From contig JAJQJO010000085.1 in the NCBI GenBank assembly GCA_021323495.1, forward strand, positions 1-11,189: a DNA stretch of 11,189 nucleotides, given 5' to 3'. Below the pieces are notes generated by a model. That model was not told where the DNA came from. It did no database searches and saw only the letters and a program-made list of their open reading frames with translations. Each line of letters opens with the position of its first letter. Position 1 is the stretch's first letter. Position numbers and translations under genes: made by a program. Source of the stretch: Cellvibrio sp. Its GTDB lineage: Bacteria > Pseudomonadota > Gammaproteobacteria > Pseudomonadales > Cellvibrionaceae. Below are positions 5,754 through 11,189 of this stretch, one piece after another.

Positions 5754-6806
5754 ATGAAAACCCTCAAAGGTCCCGCTATCTTTTTGGCTCAATTTTTAGG
5801 TGATACAGCCCCTTTCAACAGCCTTGATGCCATTGCCGGTTGGGTGGCAAGTTTGGGTTTTAAAGGTGTGCAGATTCCGACCTGGGACAAACGTGTATTC
5901 GATCTGGAGCAGGCGGCAAAAAGCCCTGAATACTGCGCACAATTCCAGGCGACCCTGGCCAAACATGGTTTGGTGGCGACGGAATTATCGACCCATTTGC
6001 AAGGCCAGCTGGTCGCTGTGCATCCCGCTTACGACGATATGTTTGACGGCTTCGCCCCTGAGTCAATGCGCGGCAATCCCAAAGCGCGTCAGGCATGGGC
6101 GGTTGAACAATTAATGCTGGCGGCGCAGGCGAGTAAAAATCTCGGGTTGAGCGCGCACGCGACTTTTTCCGGCGCTTTGCTTTGGCCGTATTTGTATCCT
6201 TGGCCACAGCGCCCCGCCGGGTTGGTGGAAAAAGGTTTTGAAGAACTGGCGAATCGCTGGCTGCCAATTCTGGATGCGTTTGATAAAGCCGGCGTTGATG
6301 TCTGCTACGAAATCCATCCCGGTGAAGACTTGCATGACGGCGCGACGTTTGAACGCTTTTTGGCCGCGGTAAATAATCATCCGCGTGCAAATATTTTGTT
6401 CGATCCTTCGCATTTTGTTTTACAGCAGCTCGATTATTTAGCGTTTATCGACCGCTACCATGCGCGCATCAAAATGTTCCATGTGAAAGATGCAGAATTT
6501 AATCCGAGTGCGCAGCAAGGTGTTTACGGTGGTTACGAAAGTTGGGTGGACCGCGCGGGTCGCTTCCGTTCACTCGGTGACGGCCAAGTGGATTTCAAAC
6601 AAATTTTTTCCAAATTCGCTGCGTACAATTATGAAGGTTGGGCAGTGTTGGAATGGGAATGCTGCCTGAAGCATCCGGAAGTGGGTGCGGAAGAAGGCGC
6701 GAAATTTATTCAACAACATATTATTAAAGTGACTGAGCGCGCGTTTGATGATTTTGCCAAAAGCGGAATTGATGAAGCGAAAAATCGTCGAATCCTCGGC
6801 TTATAA
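5754..6806 (+). CDS. Sugar phosphate isomerase/epimerase, xylose-isomerase-like TIM barrel
   Basis: A 350-residue cytoplasmic protein of the AP-endonuclease-2/xylose-isomerase-like TIM-barrel superfamily (COG1082 type), expected to use a divalent metal to isomerise or epimerise a sugar or keto-sugar. Likely metal/active-site residues sit on successive strands: E186 and E191 (CYEIHPGE), D217 and H220 (LFDPSHF), H243 and D246 (MFHVKDAE), and E300/E302 (VLEWE). A late RFRSLGDGQVDF block (270-281) is typical of the family. The N-terminal strand MKTLKGPAIFLAQF and SLGFKGVQIP (33-42) fit barrel strands 1 and 2. It is the first gene of a likely operon, 45 bases before the oxidoreductase. Similar pairs act on 3-keto-glycosides (E. 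coli YcjR with YcjS) or inositols (IolE/IolG type); the substrate here is unknown. Confidence 0.92.
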   Translation: MKTLKGPAIFLAQFLGDTAPFNSLDAIAGWVASLGFKGVQIPTWDKRVFDLEQAAKSPEYCAQFQATLAKHGLVATELSTHLQGQLVAVHPAYDDMFDGFAPESMRGNPKARQAWAVEQLMLAAQASKNLGLSAHATFSGALLWPYLYPWPQRPAGLVEKGFEELANRWLPILDAFDKAGVDVCYEIHPGEDLHDGATFERFLAAVNNHPRANILFDPSHFVLQQLDYLAFIDRYHARIKMFHVKDAEFNPSAQQGVYGGYESWVDRAGRFRSLGDGQVDFKQIFSKFAAYNYEGWAVLEWECCLKHPEVGAEEGAKFIQQHIIKVTERAFDDFAKSGIDEAKNRRILGL

Positions 6807-6851
6807 AAAGTACCGCTGTATTCTCGGTCTGTAAAAAATCAGGAAAACATT

Positions 6852-7997
6852 ATGACAACTCCAAGAATTCGTTATGCCATGGTCGGTGGTGGACGCGGCG
6901 CATTTATTGGTGCGGTGCATCGCATCGCCGCGCGTATGGATGATCGTTTTGAATTGGTTGCCGGTGCGCTCTCCGCCAACCCGGAAAACGCAAAATTATC
7001 GGCAGCCGATTTACACATCGCTGCCGACCGCGCTTACACCTCTTATGAAGAAATGCTGCGCGTAGAAAAAACGCGTGCCGATGGAATCCAGGCGGTGGTA
7101 ATTGTTACCCCCAACCACATGCACTTCCCCGTCGCCAAGGCCTGTTTGGAAGCGGGCGTAGATGTGATTTGTGACAAGCCGGTGACGCGCACGCTGGAAG
7201 AGGCGCTGGAGCTGGAGCAGATTGTTAAAAAAAGCGGCTGTTTTTTTGCGCTCACGCATAACTACAGCGCCTATCCATTAGTGCGCTACGCGCGTGAGTT
7301 GGTTGAGCAAGGCAAGCTTGGAAAAGTGCGCGTGGTGCAAGTGGAATATCCGCAGGAATGGTTAACCGAAGCGGCGGCCGGCGATAACAAACAGGCATCC
7401 TGGCGCACTGATCCGGCGCGCTCGGGTCTCGCCGGTTGTCTGGGTGATATTGGCACTCACGCGTTCCAGCTTGCACGTTTTATTACGCAACAAAAACTCA
7501 GTGCGGTGAGTGCGGATCTGACCAGTTTTGTCGATGGCCGTTTGGTCGATGACAATGTGCATGCGCTCTTGCGTTTTGATGGCGGTGCCAAGGGAATGTT
7601 GTGGTCAAGCCAGGTTGCACCCGGTTGTGAAAATGGTTTGCGCATCCGTATTTATGGTGAGAAAGCGGGTATTGAATGGGCGCAGGAAAATCCAAATGAA
7701 TTGTGGTTTGGCGAATTAAATAAACCGCGCCAGCGCATCACTCGCCGCGGTGACATTGGCAGTGATATTGCGGCGCGTGGGATGCGTACACCCGGTGGAC
7801 ATCCCGAAGGTTATCTCGAAGGTTTCGCCAATTTATATAAAGACATCGCCGATATTTTGATTGCGCGCCAACAAGGTGAATCGCATTTTTTGCAAAACTG
7901 GGTGCCGAATATCGACACCGGTGTAGAAGGTATGCGCTTTATCCAGGCCGTGCTAACCTCAAGTCAGCGCGATGGTGTCTGGACGCCGCTGGTTTAA
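6852..7997 (+). CDS. Gfo/Idh/MocA family NAD(P)-dependent oxidoreductase
   Basis: A 381-residue cytoplasmic dehydrogenase. The N-terminal Rossmann fold begins IRYAMVGGGRGAFIG (6-20, glycine-rich dinucleotide loop). The family motifs follow: VTPNHMH (85-91), CDKP (107-110, the EKP motif with Asp in place of Glu; K109 is the catalytic Lys) and GDIGTH (198-203, with D199 and H203 in the usual active-site positions). The C-terminal half is the mixed alpha/beta substrate domain. The length is normal for the family. AGGA at 6841-6844, 7 bases before ATG 6852, fixes the start. Its place between a TIM-barrel isomerase and a transporter suggests oxidation of an imported sugar or glycoside, perhaps at C3, before or after isomerisation. 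This is an inference: related enzymes oxidise myo-inositol, glucosides, gluconate or other polyols. Confidence 0.94.
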   Translation: MTTPRIRYAMVGGGRGAFIGAVHRIAARMDDRFELVAGALSANPENAKLSAADLHIAADRAYTSYEEMLRVEKTRADGIQAVVIVTPNHMHFPVAKACLEAGVDVICDKPVTRTLEEALELEQIVKKSGCFFALTHNYSAYPLVRYARELVEQGKLGKVRVVQVEYPQEWLTEAAAGDNKQASWRTDPARSGLAGCLGDIGTHAFQLARFITQQKLSAVSADLTSFVDGRLVDDNVHALLRFDGGAKGMLWSSQVAPGCENGLRIRIYGEKAGIEWAQENPNELWFGELNKPRQRITRRGDIGSDIAARGMRTPGGHPEGYLEGFANLYKDIADILIARQQGESHFLQNWVPNIDTGVEGMRFIQAVLTSSQRDGVWTPLV

Positions 7998-8022
7998 TAT
8001 TTTTTACTTGCACGCAATGACT

Positions 8023-8049
8023 AATAACAAAAGCCACGAATAACAAAAG
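8023..8049 (+). repeat. Direct repeat AATAACAAAAG before the MFS start
   Basis: The 11-base unit occurs perfectly at 8023-8033 and 8039-8049 (period 16). The second copy contributes AAAAGG, the only purine-rich ribosome binding site for the transporter, 10 bases upstream of its ATG. It may be a small duplication of the ribosome-binding region. Confidence 0.55.
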
Positions 8050-8060
8050 GTATAACCATT

Positions 8061-9278
8061 ATGACCACTTCCCCTGCGACAATTAATCCACAACGGTTGT
8101 TTACCGCCTGTTGTGTTGCACTGATTGTGACGGCAATGACCTTCGCAATTCGCGCCGGTATCCTCACCCAACTCAGCGCGGACTTTAATTTCAATAACGC
8201 CCAATTGGGTTGGATCAATGGCATGGCGTTTCTCGGCTTTCCGGTCGCGATGATGTTTGGTGGTTTGATTTACAATCACGTAGGTGCACGCACCCTGATG
8301 TATCTCGCCTTTGCTTGTCATCTGCTTGGCTTGATCCTGACCATTTCGGCCACCGGTTTTTGGTCGCTGTTGTTATCCAGTTTTTTTATCGGTTTTGCTA
8401 ACGGGTCAGTTGAAGCTGCCTGTAATCCATTAATCGCCGATATTTATCACACCCGTAAAACTGCCATGCTCAATAAATTCCATGTGTGGTTTCCCGGCGG
8501 TATTGTGATAGGTGCTTTGGTCTCCAGCTTAATGACCAAGTTGGGCTTGGCCTGGCAGTGGCAAATCGCCATTATGCTGGTGCCTACCGCTATTTATGGC
8601 GCGATGATTTTCGGCCAACCTTTCCCGACTATGGCGAATTCCGAGACTTCGACCAAAACCAATATCAAAGCGCTGTTCTCGCCGCTGTTTATTTTTATGT
8701 TTTTCTGCATGACGGTCACCGCCGCCTCCGAATTTGGCACCCAGCAGTGGGTTGACCGCATTTTTGGCGCTTCGGGTGCGCATCCAATGTTGGTATTGGC
8801 ATTGGTGACCGGTTTGATGGCGCTGGGTCGGTTTTTTGCCGGGCCAATTGTTGAGGCGCTCAACCCTGTGGGTGTCCTGTTAATGTCGGCCATCGTAACT
8901 ACCATTGGTATCTTCCTTTTGAGCATCGCGTCGGGAGGATTGATTTATATCGCTGCGATGGTATTTGCGCTGGGTGTGACCTATTTCTGGCCGACCATGA
9001 TCGGGTTTATCAGTGAATACCAGCCCAAAACCGGAGCTTTGGGCATGTCGCTGCTAGGCGGTGCGGGTATGTTCTCAATGAGTATGTGGAATCCAGTGAT
9101 TGGCGGGTGGCTGGATGATGCCAAAGCCGAAGCCATTGCGAGCGGAGTCCCGGCAGAGGCAGTTGAGCTGACCGCAGGTCAGGCGACCCTGCAGAACCTC
9201 GCACTTTTCCCTGCATTCCTGATCATTGCGTTTACGGTATTGTTTGTCCTGCGCAAACGTTTTACGCACGGTAAATAG
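8061..9278 (+). CDS. MFS transporter, probably for a sugar or glycoside
   Basis: A 405-residue inner-membrane protein with 12 predicted transmembrane segments (about residues 12-32, 47-69, 76-96, 98-120, 140-160, 168-186, 205-225, 241-261, 268-289, 293-315, 325-349 and 378-397). The loop between segments 2 and 3, GGLIYNHVGARTLM (67-80), corresponds to the major-facilitator motif A. GFANGSVEAACNPLIAD (111-127) resembles the fourth-helix region of FucP-like sugar transporters. A polar loop (about 350-376) separates the last two segments. It is the last gene of the cassette, 63 bases after the oxidoreductase, and is followed by a strong terminator. It presumably imports the substrate of the two upstream enzymes by ion symport. 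Substrate and ion are not readable from sequence. Confidence 0.9.
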   Translation: MTTSPATINPQRLFTACCVALIVTAMTFAIRAGILTQLSADFNFNNAQLGWINGMAFLGFPVAMMFGGLIYNHVGARTLMYLAFACHLLGLILTISATGFWSLLLSSFFIGFANGSVEAACNPLIADIYHTRKTAMLNKFHVWFPGGIVIGALVSSLMTKLGLAWQWQIAIMLVPTAIYGAMIFGQPFPTMANSETSTKTNIKALFSPLFIFMFFCMTVTAASEFGTQQWVDRIFGASGAHPMLVLALVTGLMALGRFFAGPIVEALNPVGVLLMSAIVTTIGIFLLSIASGGLIYIAAMVFALGVTYFWPTMIGFISEYQPKTGALGMSLLGGAGMFSMSMWNPVIGGWLDDAKAEAIASGVPAEAVELTAGQATLQNLALFPAFLIIAFTVLFVLRKRFTHGK

Positions 9279-9304
9279 GTTCGGCAGCAAAAAAGGCTTA
9301 TTCC

Positions 9305-9332
9305 AAAAAAAGCGCCAAGGGGCGCTTTTTTT
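9305..9332. terminator. Intrinsic terminator of the sugar operon
   Basis: A 12-bp stem, AAAAAAAGCGCC (9305-9316) and GGCGCTTTTTTT (9321-9332), encloses an AAGG loop and ends in T7. It starts 27 bases after the MFS stop codon. The A-run makes it potentially active in both directions. Confidence 0.93.
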
Positions 9333-9505
9333 GCAGGTGTCATTTGATGCCAATCACAAAAATGCTGTAATGTTGTGTAATACCTTGACGTATTCGGCGA
9401 CAAATAAAGGATATAAGTCACATTTACAGTTCTGTATGTTGGGTTTTTTAAAAAGCCAAGTGTATAAATAACTGGCGTGACCATGAAATGAGTGAGTGGT
9501 TTAGC

Positions 9506-9527
9506 TAGCTCAGAAGGATTTGAGCTA
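9506..9527. repeat. Inverted repeat TAGCTCA-N8-TGAGCTA
   Basis: Perfect 7-bp arms (9506-9512 and 9521-9527) around an 8-base loop. It resembles a tRNA D-arm, but no other tRNA arm follows. No function is assigned. Confidence 0.5.
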
Positions 9528-9561
9528 TCACGCGTTAAGATATTATCCTTCCCCCTTGTTT

Positions 9562-9571
9562 CCCCCCCCCC
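9562..9571. repeat. Homopolymer tract of ten C
   Basis: Ten consecutive C, preceded by CCCCC at 9551-9555. On the minus strand it is a G10 tract about 60 bases past the fghA stop codon. Such tracts are prone to slippage and sequencing error; being outside genes, it should not affect a protein. Confidence 0.9.
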
Positions 9572-9583
9572 AATTATTCATGT

Positions 9584-9607
9584 CACCAACCATTAGTGTG
9601 GCTGGTG
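9584..9607 (-). terminator. Possible transcript-end hairpin of fghA
   Basis: CACCAGCCA and TGGTTGGTG (read on the minus strand) pair as a 9-bp stem with one G-U pair and a 6-base loop, 24 bases after the fghA stop. The wobble forms only in the minus-strand RNA, which fits the direction of fghA. There is no T-run after it, so it is at best an atypical or Rho-assisted terminator. Confidence 0.4.
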
Positions 9608-9631
9608 CACTTTTGTTTTGCCGGTTGGTTT

Positions 9632-10483
9632 TCAGCTATCGGCAAACAGGTATTTGGCGTGATATCGCAAATGGTCCTCAATAAAGCTGGCGATAAAAAA
9701 GTAACTGTGGTCATAGCCTGGATGGCTACGGTAGATCAGTGGATGTCCCACTTCATTGCATATTGACTGCAATTGCTCGGGTTTGAGCTGATCGTTTTTG
9801 AAGTTGTCCGCCTCACCTTGATCGATAAATAGTTCCTGCTGCGATTGTCGACTGGCGACTAGCTTGCAAGCATCGTACTGCGCCCAGAGGTTGCGATCAG
9901 TGCCCAAATATCCGGTAAATGCTTTCTCGCCCCAAGGGCAATTGCCCGGATTGGTGATCGGGGAGAACGCCGAGACCGACGTATAACGATCCGGTTGGCG
10001 CAGTGCCAATACCAATGCTCCGTGCCCGCCCATGGAGTGGCCGCTTATGGCTTCGCGTCCATTAAGCGGTAAGTTGGCCTGCACCAGGTCGGGAAGTTCC
10101 CGGGTCAGATAATCAAACATGCGATAGTGGTTTTTCCAGGGATCCCGGGTGGCATTCAGATAGAAGCCAGCGCCTGAGCCAAAATCGTAGCTGTCGTGTT
10201 CGCCCGGTAAATCCAGTCCGCGGGGGCTGGTATCCGGGCAGATAATGGCAATTCCCAACTCGGCTGCAATACGTTGCGCGCCCGCTTTCTGCATAAAATT
10301 TTCATCGGTACAGGTCAACCCTGATAGCCACCAAAGCGCCGGCACTTTTTGGATTTCCGCCTGCGGTGGCAGGTAAACGGCAAAGATCATTTCGCAGTTG
10401 AGGCAGTTGGAGTAGTGCTTGTAGCGCTTGTGCCATCCGTCAAACGATTTGTTGGCGGCGATTTCGGTCAGGCTATTGGTCAT
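9632..10483 (-). CDS. fghA: S-formylglutathione hydrolase
   Basis: A 283-residue cytoplasmic alpha/beta-hydrolase of the esterase D family (also called FrmB) that hydrolyses S-formylglutathione to formate and glutathione. The catalytic triad is visible: S150 in GHSMGG (148-153), D226 in DQGEADNF (221-228) and H259 in GYDHSYFF (256-263). WLSGLTCTDENF (52-63) is the conserved oxyanion-hole region, and PDTSPRGLDLPGE (83-95) and FGSGAGFYLNAT (101-112) are family hallmarks. The length is normal for the family. The start ATG is at 10481-10483, with GGGA upstream as a modest ribosome binding site. It follows the dehydrogenase gene by 46 bases on the same strand, so the two consecutive pathway enzymes are probably co-transcribed. 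Confidence 0.96.
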   Translation of the reverse strand: MTNSLTEIAANKSFDGWHKRYKHYSNCLNCEMIFAVYLPPQAEIQKVPALWWLSGLTCTDENFMQKAGAQRIAAELGIAIICPDTSPRGLDLPGEHDSYDFGSGAGFYLNATRDPWKNHYRMFDYLTRELPDLVQANLPLNGREAISGHSMGGHGALVLALRQPDRYTSVSAFSPITNPGNCPWGEKAFTGYLGTDRNLWAQYDACKLVASRQSQQELFIDQGEADNFKNDQLKPEQLQSICNEVGHPLIYRSHPGYDHSYFFIASFIEDHLRYHAKYLFADS

Positions 10484-10510
10484 AGTTTTCCCGCTTGGGT
10501 CGATTTACGG

Positions 10511-10532
10511 ATGGTTGATTAATGGTTGGTTA
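10511..10532. repeat. 11-bp tandem repeat over the frmA stop codon
   Basis: ATGGTTGATTA (10511-10521) is followed directly by ATGGTTGGTTA (10522-10532), with one mismatch. On the minus strand the second copy carries the frmA TAA stop (10530-10532) and the first supplies another TAA (rc of TTA at 10519-10521). It is probably a small slippage duplication. Confidence 0.6.
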
Positions 10533-11189
10533 ATAATGCAACACGGTGCGGATGCTCTTGCCTTGGTGCAGCAAATCAAACGCCTCGTTGATCTTGGCAA
10601 AGGGCATATCGTGAGTGATAAATTCATCAATTTTGATCTCGCCTTTCATGTAACGCTCCACATAACCGGGCAACTGGCTGCGGCCTTTTACGCCGCCAAA
10701 GGCTGAGCCTTTCCATACCCGGCCGGTCACTAATTGGAACGGGCGGGTAGAAATTTCCTGGCCTGCACCAGCGACACCGATGATGATCGATTCACCCCAA
10801 CCCTTGTGGCAACACTCCAGCGCCGAGCGCATCACATGTACATTGCCAATACATTCAAATGAATAGTCCACCCCGCCATCGGTCATATCCACAATTACTT
10901 GCTGGATGGGGGCGCTGTGATCTTTGGGATTCACAAAATCGGTAGCGCCAAACTGACGGGCAAGTTCAAATTTATCCGCGTTTATATCGATCGCAATGAT
11001 GCGTCCCGCGTTCATCATTTGCGCACCCTGGATTACCGCGAGGCCGATAGCGCCCAAACCAAATACCGCAACTGTGGAACCAGGTGTGACTTTTGCGGTA
11101 TTGACAACTGCACCTATGCCGGTGGTTACGCCACAGCCGAGCAGGCAGATTTTATCCAACGGTGCTTCTTTGGATACTTTGGCGAGGGA
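10530..11189 (-). CDS. frmA: S-(hydroxymethyl)glutathione dehydrogenase / class III alcohol dehydrogenase (5' end outside window)
   Basis: The last 219 codons of a zinc-dependent medium-chain dehydrogenase (AdhC/FrmA, normally about 370 residues) that oxidises S-hydroxymethylglutathione, formed from formaldehyde and glutathione, to S-formylglutathione using NAD. Visible are LLGCGVTTGIGAV, whose Cys is a catalytic-zinc ligand, the Rossmann loop VFGLGAIG, and AIDIN, whose acidic residue after the second strand favours NAD over NADP. FECIGN, PFQLVTGRVWKGSAFGG and the C-terminal IRTVLHY are typical class III sequence. About 150 N-terminal residues, including the structural-zinc cysteines, lie beyond the right edge, so no start or promoter can be given. 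fghA follows 46 bases downstream. Any FrmR-type regulator would also be outside the window. Confidence 0.95.
   Translation of the reverse strand, partial: SLAKVSKEAPLDKICLLGCGVTTGIGAVVNTAKVTPGSTVAVFGLGAIGLAVIQGAQMMNAGRIIAIDINADKFELARQFGATDFVNPKDHSAPIQQVIVDMTDGGVDYSFECIGNVHVMRSALECCHKGWGESIIIGVAGAGQEISTRPFQLVTGRVWKGSAFGGVKGRSQLPGYVERYMKGEIKIDEFITHDMPFAKINEAFDLLHQGKSIRTVLHY

Larger units (their letters stand above)
9279..9631. other. Convergent intergenic region between the MFS gene and fghA
   Basis: These 353 bases contain the operon terminator (9305-9332), an AT-rich stretch without a credible gene (9340-9480), an inverted repeat (9506-9527), a C5/C10 pyrimidine tract (9551-9571) and a hairpin near the fghA end (9584-9607). 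ORFs here lack ribosome binding sites and recognisable content. No tRNA or mobile-element end was found. Confidence 0.6.

Noticed and set aside
7227..7247. A7-N7-T7 intragenic hairpin or slippery site in the oxidoreductase
   Set aside because: The codons read through normally as KKSGCFF and the family sequence continues in the same frame. The A/T arms have no GC stem, so neither terminator nor programmed frameshift is supported.
9385..9418. TTGACG with downstream AT-rich hexamers as a plus-strand promoter
   Set aside because: No -10 hexamer falls at 16-18 bases and there is no plus-strand gene downstream before the convergent fghA gene.
9179..9484. 101-aa minus-strand ORF across the operon terminator
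   Set aside because: It overlaps the end of the MFS gene and the terminator, has no ribosome binding site and its sequence has no recognisable content.
9495..9560. tRNA-like stretch with AGCTCAGAAGG and GAGC
   Set aside because: Only a D-arm-like dyad is present. The next bases do not form an anticodon stem, there is no T-arm, and acceptor ends do not pair.
1..11189. CRISPR array, insertion sequence, toxin-antitoxin or prophage content
   Set aside because: No regularly spaced repeats, transposase-like ORF, paired small toxin/antitoxin genes or phage genes were seen; the genes are metabolic, repair or secreted proteins in normal order.

Overview
The window looks like the chromosome of a polysaccharide-degrading gammaproteobacterium, most likely Cellvibrio or a close relative such as Saccharophagus or Teredinibacter. 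This rests on three things seen together: a secreted multidomain protein with a long serine-rich linker (typical of that group's carbohydrate-active enzymes), a PEP-CTERM surface/export protein, and a sugar-catabolism cassette next to housekeeping genes. The genus is an inference from style and was not tested by a search. No insertion sequence, CRISPR array, rRNA or tRNA was found.

Layout. (1) 1-2215, minus strand: the first 738 codons of a secreted protein with a signal peptide, two near-identical F5/8 type C (discoidin-like) domains, a Ser-rich linker, a fibronectin type III domain and the start of a right-handed beta-helix region. Its 3' end lies outside the window. (2) 2216-2762: a regulatory gap with palindromes on the enzyme side and possible small ORFs on the helicase side. 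(3) 2763-4724, plus strand: a RecQ-family helicase whose tetracysteine zinc module is displaced towards the C-terminus, as in RqlH-type helicases. (4) A bidirectional terminator at 4741-4771, then on the minus strand (4795-5343) a PEP-CTERM protein with a DUF4114-like acidic motif. A good sigma-54-type promoter match lies upstream of it. (5) A 410-bp divergent control region rich in inverted repeats. (6) 5754-9278, plus strand: a likely three-gene operon of a TIM-barrel sugar isomerase/epimerase, a Gfo/Idh/MocA oxidoreductase and an MFS transporter, closed by a strong terminator. (7) A 353-bp gap with a C10 tract and hairpins. (8) 9632-11189, minus strand: S-formylglutathione hydrolase and, upstream of it, the C-terminal 219 codons of S-(hydroxymethyl)glutathione dehydrogenase, together the glutathione-dependent formaldehyde detoxification pathway.

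How the genes work together. The MFS protein would import a sugar or glycoside. The NAD(P)-dependent oxidoreductase and the metal-dependent TIM-barrel enzyme would then oxidise and isomerise or epimerise it, possibly through a keto-sugar intermediate. The secreted beta-helix protein would act outside the cell on a polysaccharide, but nothing in the sequence ties it directly to the cassette. The frmA/fghA pair converts S-hydroxymethylglutathione to S-formylglutathione and then to formate. The least described parts are the substrate of the sugar cassette, the activity of the beta-helix protein, and the control region shared by the PEP-CTERM gene and the sugar operon.
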